A DNA stretch of 64,000 bases from Neomegalonema perideroedes DSM 15528 (GCF_000374145.1 NZ_KB893654.1:832995-896994), one strand, 5' to 3'; counted from the stretch's first letter, positions 25,704-34,452 are shown. Numbers and translations are program-made. The notes: generated from the sequence alone by a model not told the origin.

Positions 25704-26834
25704 TCAGTAAACCACCACCGAGCGGATGCTCTCGCCGGAATGCATCAGGTCGAAGCCCTTGTTGATCTCGTCCAGCGTGAGGAGATGGGTGATCATCGGG
25801 TCGATCTGAATCTTGCCGTCCATGTACCATTCGACGATCTCGGGCACGTCGGTGCGGCCGCGGGCGCCGCCGAAGGCCGAACCCTTCCAGACGCGCCCGG
25901 TGACGAGCTGGAAAGGACGGGTCTGGATCTCGGCGCCGGCCGGCGCCACGCCGATCACCACCGACTGGCCCCAGCCGCGATGGCAGGCTTCGAGCGCCTG
26001 ACGCATCACCTTGACGTTGCCGGTGCAGTCGAAGGTGTAATCCGCGCCGCCGATCTGGTCGAAGGGCGTCTTGGTCATATTGACGAGGTGCTGGACGACG
26101 TCGTCCTTGATCTTCGTCGGGTTGACGAAGTGGGTCATGCCGAAGCGCTCGCCCCAGGCCTTGCGGTCGTCGTTGATGTCGACGCCGATGATCATGTTCG
26201 CGCCCGCGAGCTTCAGGCCCTGAATCACGTTCAGGCCGATGCCGCCGAGCCCGAAGACCACCGCCTTGGCGCCGATCTCGACTTTCGCCGTGTTGATCAC
26301 CGCGCCCACGCCGGTGGTCACGCCGCAGCCGACGTAGCAGACTTTATCGAAGGGCGCGTCTTCGCGGATCTTGGCGAGGGCGATCTCCGGCAGGACCGTG
26401 TGGTTCGCGAAGGTCGAGCAGCCCATGTAGTGATAGATCGGGGTGCCGTCGAGCATCGAGAAGCGCGTGGTGCCGTCGGGCATGAGGCCCTTGCCCTGCG
26501 TGGCGCGGATCGCCGTGCAGAGATTCGTCTTGCGGCTGAGGCAGGAGGGGCATTCGCGGCATTCCGGCGTATAAAGCGGAATCACATGATCGCCCGGCTT
26601 CAGCGAGGTCACGCCGGGGCCGACCTCCAGAACCACGCCCGCGCCTTCATGGCCGAGGATGCACGGGAAGATGCCTTCCGGGTCGGCGCCCGAACGGGTG
26701 AAGTCGTCGGTGTGGCAGATGCCCGTGGCCTTGATCTCGACCAGAACCTCGCCGGCCTTGGGGCCTTCGAGATTGACCTCCATGATCTCCAGAGGCTTGC
26801 CCGCTTCGAGGGCGACGGCGGCGCGAGTACGCAT
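25704..26834 (-). CDS. adhI: S-(hydroxymethyl)glutathione dehydrogenase (class III alcohol dehydrogenase)
   Basis: A 376-residue zinc enzyme. It has the catalytic zinc ligands in TGICHTDD and GHEGAG, the structural zinc site [15 protein letters not shown], and the NAD-binding [12 protein letters not shown]. It oxidises S-hydroxymethylglutathione to S-formylglutathione with NAD+. The start MRTRAAVAL at 26834 has AAGGAG upstream and the normal family N-terminus; an in-frame extension to 26924 is produced by the 14-bp repeats and is rejected. Other names for this enzyme are FlhA, FrmA and GSH-FDH. Confidence 0.95.
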   Translation of the reverse strand: MRTRAAVALEAGKPLEIMEVNLEGPKAGEVLVEIKATGICHTDDFTRSGADPEGIFPCILGHEGAGVVLEVGPGVTSLKPGDHVIPLYTPECRECPSCLSRKTNLCTAIRATQGKGLMPDGTTRFSMLDGTPIYHYMGCSTFANHTVLPEIALAKIREDAPFDKVCYVGCGVTTGVGAVINTAKVEIGAKAVVFGLGGIGLNVIQGLKLAGANMIIGVDINDDRKAWGERFGMTHFVNPTKIKDDVVQHLVNMTKTPFDQIGGADYTFDCTGNVKVMRQALEACHRGWGQSVVIGVAPAGAEIQTRPFQLVTGRVWKGSAFGGARGRTDVPEIVEWYMDGKIQIDPMITHLLTLDEINKGFDLMHSGESIRSVVVY

Positions 26835-26883
26835 GATCTTCTCCTTAGAGGTCTTCTGAGCGGATCTTTTCAGGACTTGCGGA

Positions 26884-26924
26884 ATGTTCGGCGCATGATG
26901 TTCGGCGCATGATGTCCGGCGCAT
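26884..26924. repeat. Three tandem 14-bp repeats upstream of adhI
   Basis: ATGTTCGGCGCATG at 26884-26897 and 26898-26911, then ATGTCCGGCGCAT at 26912-26924 (one substitution, last base missing). They lie 50-90 bases upstream of the adhI start codon, after the gfa terminator, so they are in the adhI promoter region and may be operator sites. Confidence 0.75.
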
Positions 26925-26996
26925 TCCGGGGGGCTCTTGCTCTCATGGCGGCGGAGTCGAAATCAAGCCGTCCTGAGTCTGAAAGGGCCGGACTGG

Positions 26997-27038
26997 AAAA
27001 ACTCAGGCTCCGAAGCGGCCCGAGGCCGCTCCGAAGCC
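26997..27038 (-). terminator. Rho-independent terminator of gfa
   Basis: GGCTCCGAAGCGGCC (27006-27020) and GGCCGCTCCGAAGCC (27024-27038) form a long stem, with G-T pairs in the RNA, and on the minus strand are followed by TGAGTTTTT. It lies just after the gfa stop codon and implies that adhI has its own promoter. Confidence 0.75.
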
Positions 27039-27054
27039 CGCGAGGATCGCCGGA

Positions 27055-27636
27055 TCAGGCGGGCAGAGCGCCCGAGGCCTTGGCGATATGGGTGGCGATG
27101 GCGTCCATCAGCGGCGGGGAGAGCGCGTCATAGGGCTGAAGGCCCAGCTCCGTGAGGCGGCCGCGGATCCCCTCCATGCGCGAAGGCTCGACGCCCGACT
27201 CGATCACCGAGGAGACGAAGGCGGCGAATTCGGCCGGAGACCAGCCCGCCTGCTGCGACAGCTCGGTGTGGACGAAGTCCAGCCCGTAGAAGGGATGGGA
27301 TTCGTTCTCGATGCGGCCGTACATATGGACGCCGCAGCCCGTGCAGGCGTGGCGCTGGATCGGCGCCGCCGCATTGACGATGCTCAGCTTATGGGCGTTG
27401 GCCGTGACGGTCACCTTGTCGCGGCCGACCACCGCGACCTGCGAGAAGATCGCGCCCTGCGGCTTCCAGCATTTCGTGCAGCCGCAGACGTGGTTATGGG
27501 CGGTCTGGCCCTCGACGCGGACCTGCACCTTGTCGGAGGCGCATTTGCACTCCAGCGTGCCGCCCGCGAAATTCGACAGGCCCGGCTTCACGCCGCTGTC
27601 GACCGCCGGATGGATCTTCACGTTTTCATAGGTCAT
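27055..27636 (-). CDS. gfa: S-(hydroxymethyl)glutathione synthase
   Basis: A 193-residue protein of the Gfa family with Cys-rich zinc sites ([18 protein letters not shown] and [10 protein letters not shown]). It accelerates formation of S-hydroxymethylglutathione from formaldehyde and glutathione, the entry reaction of the pathway. The start MTYENVKIH at 27636 is preceded by GGGAGG; the frame is open for 17 more codons without a better start. Some studies propose a role as glutathione carrier. Confidence 0.93.
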   Translation of the reverse strand: MTYENVKIHPAVDSGVKPGLSNFAGGTLECKCASDKVQVRVEGQTAHNHVCGCTKCWKPQGAIFSQVAVVGRDKVTVTANAHKLSIVNAAAPIQRHACTGCGVHMYGRIENESHPFYGLDFVHTELSQQAGWSPAEFAAFVSSVIESGVEPSRMEGIRGRLTELGLQPYDALSPPLMDAIATHIAKASGALPA

Positions 27637-27742
27637 TTGGATTTCCTCCCCAAGAGCGAGGCCCGAAGGATAAGCCGCCGCGCCCAAGGCGGCGATTCAG
27701 CCAAAGGGGGGAAGAGCGGACGAAGTCCGGCCATCGCGGGGC

Positions 27743-28093
27743 TCAGAAACAGAGGATCTCCGCCTCGGCCTGAGCCCGGCGCAAGGGGGCCGCGAGATGG
27801 GTCGCCGTCGGAGCGCCGCCCCGGAAGAGCGCCGCCCGCTCGCCCGCCGCGAGCCGCATGCTCAGCACGGTCTCGGCGGCGACGTAATCCTCATAGGACA
27901 GGATCTCGGCGATCACGTCGATGGAGCAGGAGCAGCGGCGCAGAGCCTCCGGCGTCTGGCCGTTCACGGCCATGCAGCCGAAGACGTATTCGACCCGCGC
28001 CTCGGTGGGATAATCGTTGAGCGCTCCGGTCGCTGCGGCGGGCGCTGCGGCCAGAGCGGCGAAAAGGGCGGAGAAGAGAGCGGATGAGCGCAT
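27743..28093 (-). CDS. Small exported Cys-containing protein, unknown function
   Basis: A 116-residue protein with a clear signal peptide (SALFSALFAALAAAPAAA, cleavage near residue 21). The mature part has Cys in FGCMAVNG and RRCSCSID and a final Cys near the C-terminus. I do not recognise the family. It is the last of seven genes starting with the LuxR-type regulator and shares one base (TGATG) with the preceding gene, so it is translationally coupled to the signalling operon. Possible roles are a periplasmic partner of the membrane kinase or an accessory factor for XoxF; both are guesses. Confidence 0.65.
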   Translation of the reverse strand: MRSSALFSALFAALAAAPAAATGALNDYPTEARVEYVFGCMAVNGQTPEALRRCSCSIDVIAEILSYEDYVAAETVLSMRLAAGERAALFRGGAPTATHLAAPLRRAQAEAEILCF

Positions 28094-28806
28094 CAGGGAG
28101 CCTCCGGCGTCAGGGTGAGGCGCTCATGATAGCCCCCTTCCTCCGAGGGGGTATCGGCGGAAAGGCTGAGGAGGCGGCCCTCGGGCGTGATCGTGAAGAC
28201 GAGCAGCAGATCCGCGAATTCGCCCATGCGCGGGCGATTGGGGTCTTTCTCGAAGGGCCGGATCTCGACGCGATGAGCCTGAACCTCGCCTTCGGGGGCC
28301 GGAGCGGCGGCGGCTTCGCCCAACTCCGCCGCGACGAAGGCTTCGCGCAGGCGGTTGCGGATGTAGAAAGGGCTCCCGCCAGAGGTCTCGGCCATGGAGC
28401 GCACGACGGATTCCAGGAAATATAAGGCCATAGGCCCCGCGGAGCGCGCGGGGAATTCGGCGATCTCCACGCCCGGACGCCCTTCGGCGGGCTCGCGCGA
28501 AAGGACGAACCGCGCGCGGCCCTCGGCGTCGGTTTCGGCGGAGAGGCGCAAAAGCTCGTCCAGAGGCGGCAGAGGCGCGGGGGGCTCGATCTCCGGGCCT
28601 TGCCCCGCGCGGGGCTTGGGCGCGGGCGTGACGCGCTCATGGCGCCAGAGCCCCGGATGGCCGCTTTCGGGCGCCTTCTCGCCGAGCAGCAGATCCGACA
28701 AAGGCCCCGCCTGAACCTGCGGCGCCGCCAGAAAAGAGCCGCCGCCCAGCGCCAGAAGCGCCGCGAACATCATCGTCTTCATTTTGATCTGCGGGGAGAG
28801 CTTCAC
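28093..28806 (-). CDS. Exported protein of unknown function, coupled to response regulator
   Basis: A 237-residue protein with a signal peptide (about 1-33, MMFAALLALGGGSFLAAPQVQA), a proline-rich stretch (PPAPLPPL) and a mixed alpha/beta remainder. No family or cofactor motif was recognised. It overlaps the OmpR-type regulator gene by four bases upstream and the small Cys protein by one base downstream. Coupling to a membrane kinase suggests a periplasmic signal-input protein, but this rests on context only. Confidence 0.65.
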   Translation of the reverse strand: MKLSPQIKMKTMMFAALLALGGGSFLAAPQVQAGPLSDLLLGEKAPESGHPGLWRHERVTPAPKPRAGQGPEIEPPAPLPPLDELLRLSAETDAEGRARFVLSREPAEGRPGVEIAEFPARSAGPMALYFLESVVRSMAETSGGSPFYIRNRLREAFVAAELGEAAAAPAPEGEVQAHRVEIRPFEKDPNRPRMGEFADLLLVFTITPEGRLLSLSADTPSEEGGYHERLTLTPEAP

Positions 28807-29516
28807 GTCTCCTCCTCCTCGTCGTCGCGCGTGAGCATGAAGCCCCGGCCGCGCAAAGTGCGCAGCGCGAGGCCGTAATCCGAAAGCGGCGAAAGCTTGC
28901 GCCGCAGATAGCCGAGATAAACGTCCACCACGTTCTCCGTCGCGCCGCCATGCGGCGACCAGAGCGCCGTGAAGATTTCGGCGCGGGTCAGCAGCTGTCC
29001 GGCGTGGGCGACGAGATAGGCCATCAGCTCGCCTTCGCGCTCGGTCAGCGAGACCCTGCGCCCCCCTGTCCCGCCGGAGGACCGCCCGCCCGAGACGATC
29101 CGCGTGGAGGGATCATAGCGCAGATCTCCCAGACGCAAGGATTCGACCTTCGGCGCGGCCCGCAGCAGCTGCACCCTCAGCCGCGCGAGCAGCTCGCTGA
29201 GCTGAAAGGGCTTGACCACGTAATCCTGAGCCCCCGCCTGAAGCCCCTGCGCGCGGTCCTCCACCCGAGAGAGGGCGCTCAGCACGAGGGCGGGCATCAT
29301 ATGGCCGCGCAGACGCATCTCGGCCAGCAGATCCGCGCCGCTCTCCTCGCCGAGCATCATGTCCACCACGGCGGCGTCGAAGTTTTCGGCCTTCAGCCGC
29401 GCGAGGGCCTCGGCGGAGCTTTGCTCCCAGGCGGAGTCGTAGCCCTCCGCCGCGAAGCCTCGCCGCAGCAGAGAGGCGATGTCCGCGTCGTCCTCGACGA
29501 TCAGAATCCGGGTCAT
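28803..29516 (-). CDS. OmpR-family response regulator
   Basis: A 237-residue two-domain regulator. The receiver has acidic VEDD near the start, phosphoacceptor D52 in AVVDMMLG and K in DYVVKPFQ; the winged-helix DNA-binding domain (about 130-230) has SLTEREGELMAYL and VDVYLGYLRRKL. It overlaps the histidine kinase gene by four bases and is presumably its partner. The target genes are unknown; adhI, gfa and xoxF are nearby candidates. Confidence 0.93.
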   Translation of the reverse strand: MTRILIVEDDADIASLLRRGFAAEGYDSAWEQSSAEALARLKAENFDAAVVDMMLGEESGADLLAEMRLRGHMMPALVLSALSRVEDRAQGLQAGAQDYVVKPFQLSELLARLRVQLLRAAPKVESLRLGDLRYDPSTRIVSGGRSSGGTGGRRVSLTEREGELMAYLVAHAGQLLTRAEIFTALWSPHGGATENVVDVYLGYLRRKLSPLSDYGLALRTLRGRGFMLTRDDEEEET

Positions 29517-31090
29517 GCGCGCTCCTCCTCCAAATTCAGGCTCCGTTTTCGCTCCGCCAGCGGCAGGAGAAAGCGCAGGCCCAAGCCCCGCCCCTCCGGC
29601 GCCGCCGGGCTGAAGCCCTCCACCGAGCCGCCGTGGGCCTCCGTCACCCAGCGCGCCAGAGCCAGCCCCACGCCGAATCCGCCTTTGGGCGGGCCCTCCT
29701 CAGGTCCGGCCCGGTCGAAGCGCGCGAAGGCCCGCGCCAGACGCTCCGGCGGCAGGCCCGGCCCGTCGTCGCGGATCTCGATCAGGGCGGATTCGCCCGC
29801 GCGGCGCCCCGAAACCGCGACCACCGCGCCGCGTCCGGCGTATTTGGCGGCGTTCTCGAAGACTCCCGCGAAGACCTGACGCAGCCAATCGGCGTCGCCC
29901 TCCACGATCAAAGCCTCCAAATCCTCCCGGCGCAAGCCCACGCCCGCGCGTTTCAGCAAAGGCGCGGCGTCCTCGGCGGCCTGAGCCAGCGCCTCGCCGA
30001 GATCGGTCGGAGCGCTCTCAAGGTCCAGCCGCCCGCTTTCCGAGCGCGCGATGCGCAAAAGATCCTCGATGCGCCGGTAAAGCCGCAAGGCCCGGCTGCG
30101 GATCGCGCCGAAGCTCTCGCGCCGGAGCGGATCAGGATCGCGCAGGCCCAATTCCGCCTCGCCGAGGATCACCGTCAGAGGGGTGCGCAATTCATGGCCG
30201 ACGTCGGCGAAGAAGCGCCGCCGCTCGGCGTCCACGCGCTCAAGGCGCTGATTGGCGGCCCGAAGCTCGGAGCCGCGTTCCTCCACGATGGCCTCCAGCC
30301 TTTCGCGGTCGGCGGCGAGCCGCGCCTGCCGGCGGTCCAGCCGCGCCCGCATCTGGCGGATGCGCGCGAAGAGAAGCCCGAGCTCGTCATGGCCGCCCGC
30401 GCCTTCGAGCGGCGCGAGGCTGAGTTTCTCGGCGGCTTCGGCGGCGGATCTCAGCCGCCTGCCGAGCGGCCGCGCCAAAGCCAGATGCAGCCCGAGCAGC
30501 GTCAGAGGCGCCGCCGCCGCCAGAATCAGCGCGAGCCGCCTCAGCCGGAGCCTCAGGGCCTCCAGATCGCCGACGGCGCGGTCCCGGCGGCGGGCGTCCT
30601 GCTGGATGCGGGCGGCGATCAGCGGATCCGCCTGCAAGGCGTGCTGGCTCAGCGCCGCCATGCTGGCCGCCGAATCCTCCTCCGCGAGGCGCAATTGCCG
30701 CTCCAGAAGGGAGAAGGCGCCCCGCAGCCGCGCGATCTCGATTTTTTGCCCCTCGCGGCGCTGGCGCTCGACGGGATCGGACGCGGCCTGAACATCCTCG
30801 TCGGCGAGGGCGTCGAGCAGGGCGAAGGTGGCGGTGACGGCGAAATCCTCCGCGCCCTCCTGAGCCTCGCCCGGCGTGCCCGAGATCCGCCGCAAGGCCC
30901 ATTCGTTCACCCGGGCGGAGAGGCTGCTCAGACTCTCGATACGATGCTGGGCGGCGATGGCCTCGCCCGCCAGCGCCTGCGTGCGCGAGAGGCCCCAGAC
31001 CGCCAGCCCCGCCGCGAAGACCGCCAGAGCCGCCAGAGCCGCCGCGCCGAGAATCAGCCGCAGCCTCAGGCCGGGCGGCCTGAGCCTCAC
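29513..31090 (-). CDS. Membrane sensor histidine kinase
   Basis: A 525-residue kinase. Membrane helices lie at about 10-33 and 184-205 and enclose a 150-residue helical periplasmic sensor domain. A HAMP-like segment and coiled coil (205-285) precede the HisKA domain with H299 in DVGHELRTPL and the ATPase domain (N box VFENAAKYAG, G boxes DDGPGLPP and FGVGLALAR). It overlaps the genes on both sides by four bases. The kinase probably phosphorylates the OmpR-type regulator; its signal is not known. Confidence 0.92.
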   Translation of the reverse strand: MRLRPPGLRLRLILGAAALAALAVFAAGLAVWGLSRTQALAGEAIAAQHRIESLSSLSARVNEWALRRISGTPGEAQEGAEDFAVTATFALLDALADEDVQAASDPVERQRREGQKIEIARLRGAFSLLERQLRLAEEDSAASMAALSQHALQADPLIAARIQQDARRRDRAVGDLEALRLRLRRLALILAAAAPLTLLGLHLALARPLGRRLRSAAEAAEKLSLAPLEGAGGHDELGLLFARIRQMRARLDRRQARLAADRERLEAIVEERGSELRAANQRLERVDAERRRFFADVGHELRTPLTVILGEAELGLRDPDPLRRESFGAIRSRALRLYRRIEDLLRIARSESGRLDLESAPTDLGEALAQAAEDAAPLLKRAGVGLRREDLEALIVEGDADWLRQVFAGVFENAAKYAGRGAVVAVSGRRAGESALIEIRDDGPGLPPERLARAFARFDRAGPEEGPPKGGFGVGLALARWVTEAHGGSVEGFSPAAPEGRGLGLRFLLPLAERKRSLNLEEERA

Positions 31091-32508
31091 GCCGAATCTC
31101 CTGCGGAGGGAGGCGCGAGCCGCCGCAGACGGGCGCGCAGATCGGCTTCGGCGAAGGGCTTGGCGAGGAAATCCACGTCGGCGGGCAGATCGGGGGCTTC
31201 GGCGCGGATCTCCTCCAGCCGCTCGCCGCTGAGCAGAAGCGCGGGGATCCGGCTGCGGAAGGCGGCGCGGATCTCCAGAATGGCCTTGGCGCCGGTCTCG
31301 CCATGGTCGAGCCGATAATCGCTGAGCAGAAGATCCGGGCGCAGGCCGATCCGCCGGATGGCCGCCACCGCCTCGCAGGCGCCCGCCCCCGCGAAGACCT
31401 TGAAGCCGAGCCCCTCCAGCGAAAGGGCCAGAGCATGGCGCATGGCCGGATCATTCTCCACCACCAGCGCGACGCCGCCCGCGAAGCTCTCGGCGGGGGC
31501 GGGGGGAGGGATCGCGGATTCGGGCGCGCGCCTGTGCGGCGAGGAGGCGATCCCCTCCGGCGCCAGAGGCAGCCGCACCCGAAACAGAGAGCCTCGCCCC
31601 AGCGCGCTGTGCAGCTCCAGATCATGCCCCAATTGCAGGCAGGCGCGCCTGACGATGGAGAGCCCGAGCCCGGTGCCGGGACGGTCGGCCCGCGAGAGCC
31701 GTTCGAATTCGTTGAAGACGCGCTCGCGGTCTTCGGGGGCGATGCCCGGCCCGGTGTCATGCACCTCCAGCCAGACGGAATCGCCTTCCTCCTCATCGGG
31801 TTCGTCGGGATCGGGGCGGGCGCGGCGCACGCCGACGATCACCCGGCCCGCATCGGTGTATTTCAGCGCGTTGGAGACCAGATTCACCGCGATCCGCCGC
31901 AAATAAGCCGGATCGCTCAGCACCACCCGAGAGGAGGGCACGAAGCGCAGATCCAGCCCGCGGGCCTCGGCCTGAGCCTGAAGATCGGTCGAGAGCCTTT
32001 GAAACAGCCGCCCGAGCGACACCGGACCTATGTTGATCTCCAGCTTGCGCGAATCGAGCTGGGCGATTTCGAGCAGGGTCTGAATCAGCTCCTCGGCGGA
32101 TTCGAAGTTATCGGCGATGCGCCCGATCAGATCTTGTTGCAGCGGCGAGGGCGCCGCCTCGCTGAGATGCGAGAGAAAGAGCTTGGCCGCGCTCATCGGC
32201 TGAAGCAGGTCATGGCTGGCGGCGCGCAGAAAACGCGATTTCGCCCGATTGGCCTCGTCGGCGGCCTCGCGGGCCATGGCCAGCTCCTGATTGGCCGCGC
32301 TGAGCTGGGCGAGCAGGCGCTCCAGATCGAGATTCCGCGCCATGACCTCTTTTTCGAGCATGGCCGCCGCCTGACTCAGCGCATAAGCGGAGCTGCGGGT
32401 TTGCTCCAATTGGTCGATGCGGCGGATGAGCGCCTCGTTGATGCGCCTCAGCTTGGCGAGGGCGCGGGCCGGATCCTCCTGCGGCTCCTCAAGCGTCCAA
32501 GGGGGCAT
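31087..32508 (-). CDS. Hybrid histidine kinase with C-terminal receiver domain
   Basis: A 473-residue soluble kinase. A coiled coil (about 14-95) leads to the HisKA domain with H99 in ASHDLLQPM, the HDLLQP type seen in NahK/ErcS'-like kinases. The ATPase domain has N box NLVSNALKYT and G boxes DTGPGIAP and GTGLGLSIV. A receiver domain follows (about 350-465, VENDPAMR and LLLSDYRLD with the phosphoacceptor Asp, then FLAKPF). It has no sensor domain or membrane helix of its own, so the neighbouring FIST protein, whose gene overlaps by 20 bases, is the likely input. Output may go to the LuxR-type regulator. Confidence 0.92.
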   Translation of the reverse strand: MPPWTLEEPQEDPARALAKLRRINEALIRRIDQLEQTRSSAYALSQAAAMLEKEVMARNLDLERLLAQLSAANQELAMAREAADEANRAKSRFLRAASHDLLQPMSAAKLFLSHLSEAAPSPLQQDLIGRIADNFESAEELIQTLLEIAQLDSRKLEINIGPVSLGRLFQRLSTDLQAQAEARGLDLRFVPSSRVVLSDPAYLRRIAVNLVSNALKYTDAGRVIVGVRRARPDPDEPDEEEGDSVWLEVHDTGPGIAPEDRERVFNEFERLSRADRPGTGLGLSIVRRACLQLGHDLELHSALGRGSLFRVRLPLAPEGIASSPHRRAPESAIPPPAPAESFAGGVALVVENDPAMRHALALSLEGLGFKVFAGAGACEAVAAIRRIGLRPDLLLSDYRLDHGETGAKAILEIRAAFRSRIPALLLSGERLEEIRAEAPDLPADVDFLAKPFAEADLRARLRRLAPPSAGDSA

Positions 32509-33748
32509 CTTCCGCGCTCTCCGGGGCGGACCTCTCGGGATGGGCCATGAAGGCCAGCCCGACGAAGGTCTGATTCACATGCATGCCGCCATGCTGCTCG
32601 CCATAGGTGTTGAAGCCCGCCACCCGATGACGGCGGAAGATTTGTCCGGCGGTCTCCTCCAGCCCGGCGCGCTCTAAGGCGATGCGCCGCAGGATGCAGT
32701 CGAAGCCGAGGACCAAGGCGGGCTCGGCCTCCAGCAGCGAGAGGCGGTCCTCCAGCCCGTCGGTGAGGTTCTCCGCCCGCCCGAGGGTCATGACCATGCC
32801 CGTCTCCACCGAGGACATCAGCCGCAGGGCGCCGCCCTCGGCGACTTCGCTGATCGCCCGGACGAAGTTCCGCCCCCCGATGCGCGCCAGAAGCGGATTT
32901 TCGGCGAAGGCGCTCGGCCCGAGTTCGGCGGGATCCAGCCCGATCAGCCGGGCGTATTCCTGAACGGCGGGCTCGGCGTTGATTTCGAGGATGAGCCGGT
33001 CCTCCGGCCGGGCGTCGGTGACGACGAGGCGCGTCTCCGTAGGGAGGATATGATCGAAGACCACCTCCTGCACATGAAAATCCGTGGCCATGAGGCAGAA
33101 GACGGCGCTGTCCTGCCGCGCCTCGCCGTCGAGGGCCACCCAAGCGCGCTCGAAGCGCAGCCCGTCCCCCGCCGAGCCCCCGAGCGTCAGCAGGCCGGGC
33201 AAGGCGGCGTCGGCCATGGCGCTGACCAATTCCTCGCGTTGGCTGAGCCCGTCGATGAGCAGCACGCCGAAGCGCGTCCAGTCGGGCGCCTCCTCGGCCA
33301 GATCCTCGGCGGCGCGACGCAGCGCCCCCATCCAGTCGAGGGCGCCCGAGCGGCGCAGATCGCGCAGCCAGACCGGCCGGACCCGAAAATGCGCCGCCGG
33401 AAAGGCCACCGCCGCCACGCCGCCGCCGCCGGGGCGTCCGCAGGCGAATTCGCCCGCCGTGGAGCAGCCCAAGATCCGGCAGCGCGCGCCGAAGGCTCCG
33501 GCCAGAAGCTTCGAGACCGGCGCCAGAGCCTCGCCCTGCGAAGCGAAGAGCATCACCGCCGCCGGATTCAATCCGGCGAAGGCTTCGGCTATGGCGGCGG
33601 CGACCTCCTCGGGAGAGCCTTGGGCGCTCGCCGCGTGAGGGGGCGCATGGAGGGGCGCTTCTGGACGGGCCGCGGGCCTTGCGTCGGGCTTAGGGCCGGA
33701 TCCGCGCCGGGGGGCGGCCTCTCCCGATTCCATCGCGCGGGTCTTCAT
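32489..33748 (-). CDS. FIST-domain sensor protein
   Basis: A 419-residue cytosolic protein. After a variable Pro/Ala-rich N-terminus, FIST_N spans about 50-240 (VMLFASQGE, ILGCSTAGEF) and FIST_C about 250-400 (LEINAEPAVQEYARLIG, FNTYGEQHGGMHVNQTFVG). FIST domains are ligand-binding sensory modules linked to two-component systems; the Pseudomonas aeruginosa NosP protein of this family binds haem and NO and controls the kinase NahK. Here the gene lies directly upstream of an NahK-like hybrid kinase. The start could be ATG 33748 or ATG 33733. The ligand is unknown; a C1 intermediate or NO are candidates. Confidence 0.9.
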   Translation of the reverse strand: MKTRAMESGEAAPRRGSGPKPDARPAARPEAPLHAPPHAASAQGSPEEVAAAIAEAFAGLNPAAVMLFASQGEALAPVSKLLAGAFGARCRILGCSTAGEFACGRPGGGGVAAVAFPAAHFRVRPVWLRDLRRSGALDWMGALRRAAEDLAEEAPDWTRFGVLLIDGLSQREELVSAMADAALPGLLTLGGSAGDGLRFERAWVALDGEARQDSAVFCLMATDFHVQEVVFDHILPTETRLVVTDARPEDRLILEINAEPAVQEYARLIGLDPAELGPSAFAENPLLARIGGRNFVRAISEVAEGGALRLMSSVETGMVMTLGRAENLTDGLEDRLSLLEAEPALVLGFDCILRRIALERAGLEETAGQIFRRHRVAGFNTYGEQHGGMHVNQTFVGLAFMAHPERSAPESAEDAPLDA

Positions 33749-33759
33749 CCGGCCTCCGT

Positions 33760-34452
33760 TCAGCGCGAGAAGATGCGCGCGCGATTGGCGAGGAAGGCCA
33801 CCTGCGTGCGGTTGCGGACGCGGATCTTCGACATGATGGCCGCGATATGCGTCTTGACCGTCGCTTCGGCGATGGAGAGCTCATAGGAGATGAGCTTGTT
33901 CGGCCTTCCCTCGCAGATCAGCCGCAGGATCTTGAACTGCTGCGGCGTGAGCGTGGCGAAGTCGCGGGCGAGGGCGGCGGCCTCCTCGTCTCCGGCGACG
34001 GCGGCTTCGCAGCCTTCGGGCAAGACGACGTCTCCGGCCCACATGCGCGAGAAGGCGGCGACCATCTCCTTGCGCTCCAGCGTCTTGAGCACGTAGCCCC
34101 GGGCGCCGGCGCCGATGACGCCCTCCACCAGCTGCGGATCGAGGGTCGAGGAGATGACCGTGAGCGGCGCGTCTTCGGCGAGGCGGCGCAGGCTCATCAC
34201 GCCTTCGAGCCCTTCGGCGTCGGGCAGATTGAGGTCCAGCGCCACGGCGTCGGGCGGCCCGTCCTGCGCGACGCTCTCTTTCGCCGCCGCGAGGCTGGAG
34301 ACGGCGCGCACGCGCTTCAGGTCGAAGGCGCGCTTGAGCGTGAAGGCGAGCGCGTCGCAGATCAGCGGGTGATCGTCCACGATGAGCAGGTCCCGCACGG
34401 ATGCGATCCTGGCCCGGCGCGCGATCTCCTCGCCCGAGATGGGTGTGTCCAT
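33760..34452 (-). CDS. LuxR/NarL-family response regulator
   Basis: A 230-residue regulator with an N-terminal receiver (DLLIVDDHPL, phosphoacceptor D73 in ALDLNLPDAE, K in GYVLKTL) and a C-terminal LuxR helix-turn-helix (LTPQQFKILRLICEG, ATVKTHIAAIMSK). The start at 34452 has GGAGGACGAC before it. It is the first gene of the seven-gene signalling operon, 11 bases ahead of the FIST gene. LuxR-type regulators of this kind control PQQ-alcohol and formaldehyde dehydrogenase genes elsewhere (ErbR/AgmR, FlhR, RfdR), so control of the C1 genes here is a reasonable inference. Confidence 0.93.
   Translation of the reverse strand: MDTPISGEEIARRARIASVRDLLIVDDHPLICDALAFTLKRAFDLKRVRAVSSLAAAKESVAQDGPPDAVALDLNLPDAEGLEGVMSLRRLAEDAPLTVISSTLDPQLVEGVIGAGARGYVLKTLERKEMVAAFSRMWAGDVVLPEGCEAAVAGDEEAAALARDFATLTPQQFKILRLICEGRPNKLISYELSIAEATVKTHIAAIMSKIRVRNRTQVAFLANRARIFSR

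Noticed and set aside
26834-26924. Extended N-terminus of adhI starting at 26924
   Set aside because: The extension is encoded by the 14-bp repeats and has no family similarity, while ATG 26834 has a good ribosome-binding site and the normal family start.
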